From: Christiangramia echinicola DSM 19838 | Lineage (GTDB): Bacteria > Bacteroidota > Bacteroidia > Flavobacteriales > Flavobacteriaceae | Assembly (NCBI RefSeq): GCF_000423065.1 | Contig: NZ_AUHG01000010.1 | Location: 124,001-188,000, forward strand | Length of the DNA stretch: 64,000 nt | Direction: 5' to 3' | In this document: positions 25,728-35,246 of the stretch, piece by piece | Numbering within the stretch: position 1 is the first letter of the stretch | Layout of the letters: every line of letters begins with the position of its first letter | Notes under the pieces: generated by a model | Seen by the model: the letters and a program-made list of their open reading frames with translations, nothing else | Database searches by the model: none | Told to the model about the DNA's origin: nothing | Position numbers and translations under genes: made by a program

Positions 25728-27956
25728 TTAAAACCAGAAGCCAAGGCTAAAAAACCAGTAACTTTCCTCTACCTCTGGTGAATAAGTATATTTCACCTCC
25801 ATAGGGCCCATAAAAGTATCTATACCATAACCCAACGCGTAGCCTGTATAGTCTGGCCAGGAGAACCAATTACCGGAAGTGTATAATCTATCTTCTACGT
25901 TGGCTAAATTGGCACTAGCTATAATATGATTCTTCCGGGCAACCTGGTAATCTAGTTCAAAGAGCGCCTTGATATAACTATCTGCAGATAAGCTGAGGAA
26001 GTCATAGCCATAGAACGGCTTGATATTATTAATAAAATCGTTCCCATAACCTCCAAGGAAAAAATCTAGCACTTCAGTCCCATCATTCCCTATCTTGAAA
26101 CCTGTTTCAGTAGAAATACGTGTAGTTAATTTTTGGAAAGGCGTCACTGCATAACCAATTGCTCCTTTAGCAATAGAGAATTCAGCAAAATTATCATTAA
26201 AATCTGTCGAGTAAAGGTAAACATGAAAATCACCGCTAAAACTGACTCCTTTCGTAGGAAAATATCGGTTATCGTAGGAATCATATTTTACATACCCAAA
26301 GGCGCTCGCATAATGGCTATTATCAAAAATTAGATCATTATTCTCATTATTAAGGTCATTGAAGGTGGTTGAACTAAACTTTAAATATTTATGTTCTACT
26401 CCTGCACCTATAGAAAATACCTGCTGGAAAAGAGTTTCCGCATATAACTGGTTCGTAAAATCCTTGAAATTAACCTCCAGTTCCGCTACAGAAGGAAAGT
26501 CATCGCTGTCTTCAATTTTTCTAATGCTATTAAGATTTATATATTTTTCAAATGTATTATACCTGGAATTTAAACCCACGCTCCAGTAATATCCTTTATC
26601 CAGATAGTAATTAAAATTATACCGCAGATTATCACCTACGATAACATCTAAAGAAGCCACATCGTTAGTAAAAAGGAGACTTTTTCGGGTTAGATTTACC
26701 AAGGCACTACTTTTATAAAGTTCATCATAATGTAGACCAAGCCTTAAAAGCATTTTATTCTCACTCTCTTCTATCTGCATCGCCAGGGTATAATTCCCAT
26801 TTTCATCCTGGGGAATTAACTGGTAATTTACCCTATCAAAGTTTCCTGTAGCCGAGAGGTTATTTATTCCAATATTAAGATCATCAAAATTATAGGGCTC
26901 GTCGTAGTCCAGTTTCAGTTTCCCCTGAACATAAGCCCGGGGATAAGTATTATTTCCTTCCAGCGTTAATCCACTAATATTGAAGGTGTCAATTTTACGA
27001 ACCGATTCTCTCTCATATCTATCCTCAGAAATACTTGCCAGGTCTATTAATTCAGGTATTTTTTTTAATGCCGCCACTCTTCCAGAATCTATAATGGCAT
27101 TCCCTGCATCGAAAGACATTACCGAAAAAGGAGATATATTCGGTTTTATATAAATATCTGTCAGTGGAATCTTCTCACGCATATCACCGATAGTTCTGAA
27201 ATTACTGATCTGCGACATGATCTCGAACACATTTTTCAATTTATCCCGCTCTACAAGACTATCCTGAACATCTACACCTATAACGAAATCTGCTCCTCTT
27301 CTCCTCAACTCTTCTACCGGATAATTATTCGCCACCCCGCCATCTGTTAGCAACTGATCATCAACTTTTATAGGACTCAAAATAGTTGGAATAGCACCAC
27401 TCGCAGATATGGCTTTAGCCAGAGAACCTTTATCAAGAATAACTGCTTCCCCGGTTTCAACATTGGCGGCAACACAGAAGAATGGTATTTGCAGCTTACT
27501 AAAGTCATTTACATCACTTACATGGATAGTAAGACGTGACATAAGGTTATAAATATTTTGTCCTTTGAAAAGGCCGGTAGGAAAAGAAATATCAAAGTTA
27601 TCGAATGGCAAGGTTATAGCGTACTTCTCAGAATCTTCCTTTTCATAAAAAGTTTTAGCTCGTCTGGGAAGATCATCCTGGATTAAAATGTCAAAATTCT
27701 GGTGATTGAAAATCGAATCCAGCTCATTTGCAGAATAGCCGGAAGCATACAAACCTCCAATGATTGCGCCCATACTGGTCCCACCTATATAATCGATCTT
27801 AATTCCCTGTTCTTCGAGCACTTTTAGCACCCCAATATGCGCGAGTCCTTTAGCCCCTCCTCCACTTAACACCAAGCCTACCTTTGGCTCGTTCTTTTCT
27901 TGGCTAATACCAGTTAAAGTGAAAACGAGTAGAATGAGGACTAATAATTTTCGCAT
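25728..27956 (-). CDS. Patatin-like phospholipase with C-terminal outer-membrane barrel
   Basis: The 742-residue protein begins with a signal peptide (MRKLLVLILLVFTLTGISQ). A patatin domain (about 25-230) follows with the oxyanion loop GGGAKG (32-37), nucleophile S61 in GTSMG and D205 in DGG, a complete Ser-Asp dyad. A POTRA-like linker follows (about 320-380), then a C-terminal beta barrel (about 390-742) ending YWFFSLGFWF, related to Omp85/BamA surface-antigen barrels. This is the PlpD (type Vd autotransporter) layout: the barrel anchors or exports the lipase. uvrC lies directly upstream with no spacer (uvrC stop 27957). Confidence 0.9.
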   Translation of the reverse strand: MRKLLVLILLVFTLTGISQEKNEPKVGLVLSGGGAKGLAHIGVLKVLEEQGIKIDYIGGTSMGAIIGGLYASGYSANELDSIFNHQNFDILIQDDLPRRAKTFYEKEDSEKYAITLPFDNFDISFPTGLFKGQNIYNLMSRLTIHVSDVNDFSKLQIPFFCVAANVETGEAVILDKGSLAKAISASGAIPTILSPIKVDDQLLTDGGVANNYPVEELRRRGADFVIGVDVQDSLVERDKLKNVFEIMSQISNFRTIGDMREKIPLTDIYIKPNISPFSVMSFDAGNAIIDSGRVAALKKIPELIDLASISEDRYERESVRKIDTFNISGLTLEGNNTYPRAYVQGKLKLDYDEPYNFDDLNIGINNLSATGNFDRVNYQLIPQDENGNYTLAMQIEESENKMLLRLGLHYDELYKSSALVNLTRKSLLFTNDVASLDVIVGDNLRYNFNYYLDKGYYWSVGLNSRYNTFEKYINLNSIRKIEDSDDFPSVAELEVNFKDFTNQLYAETLFQQVFSIGAGVEHKYLKFSSTTFNDLNNENNDLIFDNSHYASAFGYVKYDSYDNRYFPTKGVSFSGDFHVYLYSTDFNDNFAEFSIAKGAIGYAVTPFQKLTTRISTETGFKIGNDGTEVLDFFLGGYGNDFINNIKPFYGYDFLSLSADSYIKALFELDYQVARKNHIIASANLANVEDRLYTSGNWFSWPDYTGYALGYGIDTFMGPMEVKYTYSPEVEESYWFFSLGFWF

Positions 27957-29750
27957 TTATTTGGTGTGATAATAATTATATATGATTCCTGCTTTAGAGG
28001 CTCCAACAACATCGGCAAGGTCTTTTTGAGAAGCCTCTTTTACCCTCTTTAAAGACCTGAAATGTGTCAATAATTCCACTACAGTTTTTTCTCCTATTCC
28101 CTGGATAGAATCTAACTCTGTATTTAGCGCAGTTTTACTTCTTTTATTGCGATGAAAAGTGATTCCGAATCTATGCGCCTCATTCCTAAGTTGCTGAATA
28201 ATCTTTAGGGTTTCAGATTTCTTATCCAGGTAAAGAGGAATTGAATCATCAGGGTAAAAAATCTCTTCCAGTCTTTTCGCTATTCCAATAATAGCAATTT
28301 TACCTCTTAAACCAAGGTCCTCCAAAGCCTTTACGCCACTAGACAACTGCCCTTTCCCCCCATCTACGATGATGAGCTCTGGCAGATCCTCCCCTTCACT
28401 AAGAAGCCTGCGATATCTTCTAAAAACAACCTCTTCCATAGAGGCAAAATCATTAGGGCCTTCAACGGTCTTGATATTAAATTTACGATAATCTTTCTTA
28501 CTGGGTTTACCATTTTTAAAAACCACGCATGCCGCAACGGGATTACTCCCCTGTATATTAGAATTATCAAAACATTCAATATGTCTGGGTTCTTTATTAA
28601 GCCTTAGATCTTCTTTCATCTGAGCCATAACCCTATTTACATGTCTGTCTGGGTCTACGATCTTCATTTGCTTGAACCTTTCCTGGCGGAAATATTTCGC
28701 GTTACGTTCAGACAATTCAACAATCTTTTTCTTATCTCCCAGCTTAGGTACCGTGATCTTTAATTCCTCCCCGACATCTACCTTAAAGGGAACGTATATT
28801 TCTCTTGAATTTGAATTAAAACGCTGACGGATCTCCACTATGGCTAGTTCCAGAAGTTCGCGATCGCTTTCGTCCAGTTTCTTTTTCATTTCAATTGTAT
28901 GAGAACGAATAATAGAACCGTGAGATAACTGAAGAAAATTCACGTAGCCGTATCCTTCATCTGTAACAACAGAGAAAACATCAACATTGGTGATCTTAGG
29001 ATTTACAACCGTAGATTTTGACTGGTAATTCTCCAGCACATCAATCTTATTTTTGATACGCTGAGCATCCTCGAATTCCATTCTTTCGGCATGTTCTTTC
29101 ATCTGGTTTCTAAATCGCTGCAAAGAATCTTTGAAATTTCCTTTTACGATCTGCCTTATAGCTTCAATATTATTATTGTATTCCTCTTCAGGCTGTAATG
29201 CTTCACATGGTCCTTTGCAATTGCCCAGGTGATATTCCAGACACACCTTATATTTCCCCTGTCTTATCTTATCTTCAGCAAGATCATAATTACAGGTTCT
29301 TAATTTATAAAGGCCCTTTATAAGGTCTAATAACGTGTTCACAGTTTTGAAACTAGTGAACGGACCATAATATTCACTACCATCTTTGATCAAACGACGG
29401 GTTGGAAAAACTCTGGGAAAACGTTCATTTTTAATACATATCCAGGGATAGGTCTTGTCATCTTTCAGCATCACATTAAAGCGAGGCTGAAGCTTTTTAA
29501 TAAGATTGTTCTCCAGGAGCAGCGCATCGGTTTCAGAAGAAACAACGATATGCCTAATTTCCTGTATTTTCTTCACCATTACACCTATACGGTGACTATC
29601 ATGGCTTTTATTGAAGTATGAGGTTACTCGTTTTTTGAGATTCTTGGCTTTCCCAACGTACAGTATCTTCCCGTTCTTATCGAAATATTGATAAACACCC
29701 GGGCTGTTGGGCAAAGTTTTTAATTGAACTTCCAGGGCAGGTTTTTCCAT
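27957..29750 (-). CDS. uvrC: UvrABC excinuclease subunit C
   Basis: UvrC makes both cuts around damaged DNA in nucleotide excision repair. The 597 residues show the GIY-YIG 3'-incision domain at the N-terminus (SPGVYQYF..ILYVGKAKNLKKRV, about 13-90), a cysteine cluster (CNYDLAEDKI..CLEYHLGNCKGPC), the UvrB-binding helical hairpin (about 200-240), the RNase H-like 5'-incision domain (IECFDNSNIQGSNPVAACVVF, with IIVDGGKGQL) and C-terminal helix-hairpin-helix motifs (LDSIQGIGEKTVVELL). It is first in a two-gene run with the patatin protein. Confidence 0.96.
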   Translation of the reverse strand: MEKPALEVQLKTLPNSPGVYQYFDKNGKILYVGKAKNLKKRVTSYFNKSHDSHRIGVMVKKIQEIRHIVVSSETDALLLENNLIKKLQPRFNVMLKDDKTYPWICIKNERFPRVFPTRRLIKDGSEYYGPFTSFKTVNTLLDLIKGLYKLRTCNYDLAEDKIRQGKYKVCLEYHLGNCKGPCEALQPEEEYNNNIEAIRQIVKGNFKDSLQRFRNQMKEHAERMEFEDAQRIKNKIDVLENYQSKSTVVNPKITNVDVFSVVTDEGYGYVNFLQLSHGSIIRSHTIEMKKKLDESDRELLELAIVEIRQRFNSNSREIYVPFKVDVGEELKITVPKLGDKKKIVELSERNAKYFRQERFKQMKIVDPDRHVNRVMAQMKEDLRLNKEPRHIECFDNSNIQGSNPVAACVVFKNGKPSKKDYRKFNIKTVEGPNDFASMEEVVFRRYRRLLSEGEDLPELIIVDGGKGQLSSGVKALEDLGLRGKIAIIGIAKRLEEIFYPDDSIPLYLDKKSETLKIIQQLRNEAHRFGITFHRNKRSKTALNTELDSIQGIGEKTVVELLTHFRSLKRVKEASQKDLADVVGASKAGIIYNYYHTK

Positions 29751-30001
29751 TAGTTCAAATTTAAAATATAATTGAAAGCTTCGGGAGAAATTACCCTAAC
29801 AAATTACAAAATCAGATTTAGACTAAAATAAATTTCATTTTCCTTCCTGTATAAGGCCTCTACTATCCTGTAGCAACACTCAGAAAAAAATAAATTCAAG
29901 CTCTTTATCCAGAACGATTTTTCCGATATTTGACGGCCTCAAAATCCAGAACTATATAAAACTCGTATTTCTATAAGAGGCTTCCTCACTAAAAATTAAC
30001 T

Positions 30002-32227
30002 ATGAAGAGACTACCGCTGCTAATATTTTTTCTGATTACAATTTGTTCTGCTCAAAATAAGTCCTTTAAGGGCCAGGTATATGATGAAAAAGACAACCCC
30101 CTGGAAAATGTAGCTATATATAGCAAAAGTTCTGGATTTCATACTCACACCAATGCTAACGGGGAATTTTTATTAAAAAATGTCTTAGCGGGAGAAGTGC
30201 TTAAAATAACTAACCTTGGTTTTAAAACTATAGAGCATACCATTACCCCAGATGATTTTACCAGAGAGATAATTTTTGAACTGGAAGAAACAACCATGAA
30301 CCTCAACCAGATCGTAATAAATGGAGAAAGAGATGTTTTAAGCGAAATCACCAGGGTAGACCTGAAAATAAACCCAGTGAAATCTTCCCAGGAAATTCTA
30401 AGAAAAGTACCTGGCTTGATCATAGGGCAGCATGCAGGCGGAGGAAAGGCAGAACAGATATTTTTACGTGGCTTTGATATTGATCACGGTACAGATATTT
30501 CTCTTTCTGTAGACGGAATGCCAGTAAATATGGTATCCCATGCACATGGACAGGGATACAGTGACCTGCACTTCCTTATTCCTGAAACGATCAAAAATAT
30601 TGAATTTGGCATGGGGCCTTACCATCCCGATCATGGAAATTTCGCTACCGCAGGATTTGTAAATTTCAAAACCGTGGATAAACTTGAGCAAAATATGGTT
30701 TCCATGGAATTGGGTCAGTTCAACAGTAAGCGACTGGTTGGAATGTTTAATGTGCTGGACAAGGACTATAGCAATGCATTCATAGCAAGTTCCCTTAATT
30801 TATTTGATGGACCATTCGAAAGTCCGCAGAATTTCAACCGATTTAATATCATGGGAAAATATAATTATAAGGTTCCCGGAGAAGAAGAGCTAAACCTTAC
30901 CATGTCACACTTTCAAAGTAAGTGGGACGCTTCCGGGCAGATTCCAGAGCGGGCGGTTGCCGATGGTTCTATCAGCAGGTTTGGTGCTATAGATGACACT
31001 GAGGGTGGAAAAACCAGCAGAACAAATATCCTGGTAAACCACACCCGTAACCTTACAGATTCGAAGAAATTAAAAACACGGGCTTTTTATTCTCATTATG
31101 ATTTCGAGTTATATTCTAATTTCACTTTTTTCCTGGAAGATCCTGTAAATGGAGATCAGATCAAGCAAAAGGAAGACAGAAACATTCTTGGAGCAGAAAC
31201 TGTTTTTGAATACAGAGGGGATAACCTGCCTTTGGAAATGGATTATTCAGCCGGGATTGGTTTCAGGTATGACGACAGTAATCTTAATGAGCTTTCCAGG
31301 ACTAAGAACCGCGATGAACTTCTGGAAAGACTGGCTTACGGAAATGTAGATGAAACCAATTTGTATGGATTTTTTAATACAGGCTTCGATTTTGGCAAAC
31401 TTCAGGTAAACCCAGGCTTAAGACTGGATTATTTCAACTTCGCTTATGAAAATCTTATCACTGAAACTTATGATAATAAGAGCGAGAATAAGTTGTTTTT
31501 AAGTCCGAAATTGAATTTTAATTACAATGCTTCAAATTCTTTACAGCTTTACCTAAAAAGCGGAATAGGATTCCACTCCAATGATTCACGAGTAGTGGTT
31601 GCCAGGGATGGTGAAGAGATCCTTCCCGCTGCCTATGGTACAGATCTAGGATTAATTTACAAACCAGGCAGTAAATGGATCCTTAATACCGCAGCATGGC
31701 TTTTGTATCTGGATCAGGAATTTGTGTACGTAGGTGATGCCGCCATTGTTGAACCAAGCGGAAAAACCAGGAGGTTAGGGCTGGACCTGGGTGCCAGGTA
31801 TCAAGCTACCGACTGGTTATACCTCTATAGTGACCTAAATTATACTTATGCAAGAAGTACAGAAGAAGCATCTGGCGAAGATTATATTCCGTTAGCACCT
31901 GAATTCACTTCTACCGGAGGACTGGCTATTGAAAATCTTTCAGGTTTTTCTGGCGCTATTGCTTACAGATATTTAAATGACAGGCCCGCAAATGAAGATT
32001 TCAGTATCACTGCAGACGGTTACCTGGTCACAGATCTTAATTTAAATTACCGTATCAATAATCTTCAGTTCGGAATAATCATTGAAAATCTATTCGATAC
32101 AAAGTGGAATGAAACTCAGTTCGCCACAGAAAGCAGACTGGGACCTGAATTGAACCCGGTTGAAGAAATACATTTTACCCCGGGCACACCTTTCTTTTTA
32201 AGAGGAAAAGTGAGCGTGTATTTTTAG
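30002..32227 (+). CDS. TonB-dependent receptor with His-rich plug
   Basis: The 741-residue receptor has a signal peptide (cut near CSAQ, residue 18), a carboxypeptidase-like domain (about 22-100, FKGQVYDEKDNPLENVAIYS), a plug (about 115-230) and a barrel ending FFLRGKVSVYF. The plug is rich in His and Asp: DIDHGTD, VSHAHGQGYSD, FLIPE and YHPDHGNF. This pattern is kept in a Bacteroidota receptor group and would suit a metal or metal chelate, although the ligand is not proven. It stands alone, divergent from uvrC, with no operon partner. Confidence 0.88.
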   Translation: MKRLPLLIFFLITICSAQNKSFKGQVYDEKDNPLENVAIYSKSSGFHTHTNANGEFLLKNVLAGEVLKITNLGFKTIEHTITPDDFTREIIFELEETTMNLNQIVINGERDVLSEITRVDLKINPVKSSQEILRKVPGLIIGQHAGGGKAEQIFLRGFDIDHGTDISLSVDGMPVNMVSHAHGQGYSDLHFLIPETIKNIEFGMGPYHPDHGNFATAGFVNFKTVDKLEQNMVSMELGQFNSKRLVGMFNVLDKDYSNAFIASSLNLFDGPFESPQNFNRFNIMGKYNYKVPGEEELNLTMSHFQSKWDASGQIPERAVADGSISRFGAIDDTEGGKTSRTNILVNHTRNLTDSKKLKTRAFYSHYDFELYSNFTFFLEDPVNGDQIKQKEDRNILGAETVFEYRGDNLPLEMDYSAGIGFRYDDSNLNELSRTKNRDELLERLAYGNVDETNLYGFFNTGFDFGKLQVNPGLRLDYFNFAYENLITETYDNKSENKLFLSPKLNFNYNASNSLQLYLKSGIGFHSNDSRVVVARDGEEILPAAYGTDLGLIYKPGSKWILNTAAWLLYLDQEFVYVGDAAIVEPSGKTRRLGLDLGARYQATDWLYLYSDLNYTYARSTEEASGEDYIPLAPEFTSTGGLAIENLSGFSGAIAYRYLNDRPANEDFSITADGYLVTDLNLNYRINNLQFGIIIENLFDTKWNETQFATESRLGPELNPVEEIHFTPGTPFFLRGKVSVYF

Positions 32228-32268
32228 ATTTCAATACGGCTGAATTTTCTCGATTTTAGTCAGTTTTA

Positions 32269-32303
32269 TTTGCAAAACTTCAATAGTTTATCGTTTATTT
32301 TTG
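32269..32303 (+). promoter_or_regulatory. Probable promoter of the rimB-rimK operon
   Basis: TTTG at 32269-32272 and TATTTTTG at 32296-32303 match the consensus boxes; the 23-base spacer is at the long end. The predicted start is about 30 bases before ATG 32342. Confidence 0.4.
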
Positions 32304-32341
32304 CTTTTAAGTGAAGCGACAGCATTTTAGTATATTGCAGT

Positions 32342-32794
32342 ATGGAAAAAAAAGTGATCGGAAGGATTGATAAAGCAGATTTCCCAGCATTAAATCTTAA
32401 CGACATTGCCATTAAAATTGATACCGGGGCCTACACTTCCTCTATTCATTGTCACAATATTATTGAAAAAGATGATGGTATTCATTGTTCTTTTCTGGAC
32501 GAGGAACATCCACTTTACAATGAAAAAGAAATCATTTTTGAAGATTATGACACTGTTTTTGTGAGAAGCAGTAACGGTATTATTCAGAAAAGATACCAGG
32601 TTCAATCTAACATTAAACTGTTCGGTAAAATATTTAAAATATCACTTTCGCTCTCAGACAGACAGGAAATGAGATTTCCAGTATTAATAGGAAGGAAGTT
32701 TTTAACCAAAAAATTTATAGTAGACACTGAATTGATCGATGTGTCTTTTAATCAAAAGTTAAATGAAGATAAGAATTCTATCCAGAAACCCTAA
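32342..32794 (+). CDS. RimB-type retropepsin-like protease (RimK/LysX-associated)
   Basis: The 150-residue protein matches the RimK/LysX-associated 'ATP-dependent zinc protease' family. It shows the aspartic-protease-like [12 protein letters not shown] motif (D27, T28, G29), VFVRSSNG and [10 protein letters not shown]. In Pseudomonas the homologue RimB acts with RimK in modifying ribosomal protein S6, and here it overlaps rimK by 32 bases, which supports the same pairing. The D-T-G motif suggests aspartic rather than zinc chemistry despite the historical name. Confidence 0.8.
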   Translation: MEKKVIGRIDKADFPALNLNDIAIKIDTGAYTSSIHCHNIIEKDDGIHCSFLDEEHPLYNEKEIIFEDYDTVFVRSSNGIIQKRYQVQSNIKLFGKIFKISLSLSDRQEMRFPVLIGRKFLTKKFIVDTELIDVSFNQKLNEDKNSIQKP

Positions 32795-33635
32795 ACTCTA
32801 TTCCACGAGTAGACTGGTTGAGGCGGCAAAAAAGAGAAATCATGAAGTAGAAGTGATAGATCCCATAAAATGTGATCTCATTATCGAAAAAAAGAAACCT
32901 ACAATCTACTATAAAGGCCATTGGCTTGAAGAAACAGATGCGGTAATCCCAAGAATAGGTGCTTCTGTTACATTTTTTGGTACGGCAGTAGTGAGACAAT
33001 TCGAAATGATGGGAACCTTTACTACTACAGAATCTCAGGCACTGGTTAGAAGTCGCGATAAGTTGAGAAGTCTCCAGATACTTTCAAGAGCAAGGCTAGG
33101 TCTTCCAAAAACTGTATTTACCAATTATTCTAAAGATGTAACCGAAATTTTAGAACACGTAGGTGGTGCTCCGGTAATTATCAAATTGCTAGAGGGAACC
33201 CAGGGACTTGGTGTTGTACTAGCTGAAACTCAAAATGCTGCTGAATCTGTAATTGAAGCTTTTAATGGTTTACAGGCGAGGGTGATCGTACAGGAATTTA
33301 TCAAGGAAGCCGGTGGTGCAGATATTAGAGCTTTTGTGGTAGACGGACAGGTAGTTGGGGCTATGAAAAGACAGGGTAAAGAAGGTGAATTCAGGTCTAA
33401 CCTGCATAGAGGTGGCTCTGCTTCTGTTATCCAGCTTACAGATGAAGAGGAAAATGCAGCGATCAAAGCAGCCAAAGCAATGGCTCTTGGAGTAGCAGGT
33501 GTAGATATGTTACAAAGTACTCGAGGTCCTTTAATTCTTGAAGTGAACAGCTCTCCGGGACTGGAAGGAATAGAAGAAGCTACAGGTAAAGATATCGCCA
33601 AAACTATTATTAGATACATTGAAAGAAACGTATAG
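32763..33635 (+). CDS. rimK: RimK, ribosomal protein S6-L-glutamate ligase (ATP-grasp)
   Basis: This 290-residue ATP-grasp ligase is expected to add glutamate residues to the C-terminus of ribosomal protein S6. It has the RimK N-terminal domain ([39 protein letters not shown]), the ATP-grasp lysine K141 and glycine-rich loop EGTQGLGV (144-151), [18 protein letters not shown], and the magnesium ligands E260 and N262 in [10 protein letters not shown]. The start overlaps the rimB-like gene by 32 bases, and the M14-type deacylase gene begins three bases after the stop, so all three are translated together. Confidence 0.92.
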   Translation: MKIRILSRNPKLYSTSRLVEAAKKRNHEVEVIDPIKCDLIIEKKKPTIYYKGHWLEETDAVIPRIGASVTFFGTAVVRQFEMMGTFTTTESQALVRSRDKLRSLQILSRARLGLPKTVFTNYSKDVTEILEHVGGAPVIIKLLEGTQGLGVVLAETQNAAESVIEAFNGLQARVIVQEFIKEAGGADIRAFVVDGQVVGAMKRQGKEGEFRSNLHRGGSASVIQLTDEEENAAIKAAKAMALGVAGVDMLQSTRGPLILEVNSSPGLEGIEEATGKDIAKTIIRYIERNV

Positions 33636-33638
33636 TAT

Positions 33639-34640
33639 ATGCCTCGTATAGACAAGAACAATGTTCTTGAAATTTTAGGTGAAAAAGTACTACCCGGTAA
33701 GGGCGCAACCATTAATTTTAATATGGCCAAGCTCTATACTACAACCTCTGTTGAGGTTCCGGTTATCATTGAACGTTCTAAAAAGCCTGGACCGGTTGTT
33801 CTTTTAACCGCTGGGATTCATGGCGATGAGATAAACGGTGTTGAGATCGTAAGGCAGATTATTTCAAAGGGTATTAATAAACCAAGAATTGGCACTATTA
33901 TCTGCATTCCTATTGTAAATATTTTCGGTTTTCTGAATATGGCCAGGGAATTTCCTGATGGCAGAGATCTAAACCGGGTTTTTCCAGGATCCAAAAATGG
34001 TTCATTAGCCAGTAGATTTGCCTACCAGTTCGTGAAAAAGATCCTACCTATTGCAGATTTCTGTCTCGATTTTCATACCGGAGGAGCGGCAAGATTCAAT
34101 GCGCCACAAATTAGAGTGAAAAAAGGTGACGAACAAAGCATTAAATATGCGAAGATCTTCAATGCACCCTTTACTATACATTCTAAAACCATCACCAAAT
34201 CCTACCGGGAAACCTGTTCGAAACTAGGGATACCTGTATTGTTATTTGAAGGTGGAAAATCTCTGGATAGCAATAAGGATGTCGCCAAATATGGAGTGGA
34301 AGGAGCTATGAGAATCCTTAGTCATTTGGATATGCTTGCCCCAAAATTCGAATATCCAGATGTTAGAAAAGCAACTGTTCTAATAGGAAGCAGCTCATGG
34401 TTAAGAGCTAAATACAGCGGACTTTTACACGTAAAGATACCTTGCGGGAAACATGTGGAAAAAGGAGAATATATCGCCACTATTACAGATCCTTACGGAA
34501 AATTCAGGCATAAGATCAAGAGCAATAGCGAAGGATATGTGATAAATGTGAATGAATCGCCCATAGTTTACCAGGGTGATGCAATTTTTCATATTTCTAT
34601 GCAGCCAAAAACAGAAGAACATGAACAAGGAGGAGCTTAG
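33639..34640 (+). CDS. Succinylglutamate desuccinylase/aspartoacylase-family zinc deacylase
   Basis: The 333-residue protein has the M14-like catalytic set H61 and E64 (AGIHGDEINGVE), H146 (DFHTGGAARFNAP) and a general-base glutamate in LLFEGGKS (E204). A C-terminal barrel-sandwich domain (about 240-325, VKIPCGKHVEKGEYIATITDPYG) follows. Members remove acyl or amino-acid groups from small amide substrates. Tight linkage to rimB and rimK suggests trimming of glutamate tails or of a related amide; this is inference. It overlaps the cyclo-ligase gene by 20 bases. Confidence 0.85.
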   Translation: MPRIDKNNVLEILGEKVLPGKGATINFNMAKLYTTTSVEVPVIIERSKKPGPVVLLTAGIHGDEINGVEIVRQIISKGINKPRIGTIICIPIVNIFGFLNMAREFPDGRDLNRVFPGSKNGSLASRFAYQFVKKILPIADFCLDFHTGGAARFNAPQIRVKKGDEQSIKYAKIFNAPFTIHSKTITKSYRETCSKLGIPVLLFEGGKSLDSNKDVAKYGVEGAMRILSHLDMLAPKFEYPDVRKATVLIGSSSWLRAKYSGLLHVKIPCGKHVEKGEYIATITDPYGKFRHKIKSNSEGYVINVNESPIVYQGDAIFHISMQPKTEEHEQGGA

Positions 34641-35193
34641 AAGGAAGTTTAAAGATCTAAGACTTGGGCTAGATAACGAGGATATTGAGAAAATGAGCCT
34701 CGAGATCGCCAATAGATCATTGCAACTACCAGTCTGGGATCACAAATACTACCATATTTTTCTAAGTATTGCTGAACAAAAAGAAGTTGACACAGAGTTT
34801 CTATTACACATATTGCAAGGGAAAGATAAAGATGTGATCATCTCGAAATCTGATTTTAAAACAGGAGAAATGATAAATTACCTGTTAACAGATCAAACCG
34901 TAATTAAAAAAAACCGGTGGAATATACCTGAACCTGTAGAAGGAATAGAGATTACAAATAATAAGCTAGACGTAGTATTTGTACCACTACTAGCCTTTGA
35001 TAAAAAAGGACATAGAATAGGTTATGGAAAAGGCTTTTATGACCGGTTTCTGGCCGCTTGCAAACCCGATATCATTAAAATAGGCCTGTCTTTTTTCGAA
35101 CCTATTGAAGAAATTAAAGAGGTATTTGAAAACGACATCCCTTTAAATTACTGTGTTACACCAGATAAGATATATGAATTCAGCAATAAATAA
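34621..35193 (+). CDS. 5-formyltetrahydrofolate cyclo-ligase
   Basis: The 190-residue enzyme turns 5-formyl-THF into 5,10-methenyl-THF using ATP. The C-terminal signature GHRIGYGKGFYDRFL and the N-terminal basic patch (NKEELRRKFKDLR) are diagnostic. ATG 34621 is chosen because homologues begin with this K/R-rich helix; a longer frame from 34576 would only read through the end of the upstream gene. It is the last gene of the rimB-rimK cluster, overlapping the deacylase by 20 bases, with no obvious shared pathway. Confidence 0.93.
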   Translation: MNKEELRRKFKDLRLGLDNEDIEKMSLEIANRSLQLPVWDHKYYHIFLSIAEQKEVDTEFLLHILQGKDKDVIISKSDFKTGEMINYLLTDQTVIKKNRWNIPEPVEGIEITNNKLDVVFVPLLAFDKKGHRIGYGKGFYDRFLAACKPDIIKIGLSFFEPIEEIKEVFENDIPLNYCVTPDKIYEFSNK

Positions 35194-35246
35194 TTTTTGT
35201 AATGATAAGGTTAATACGTTATTTTTAACCTGAACAAATCACTTTG

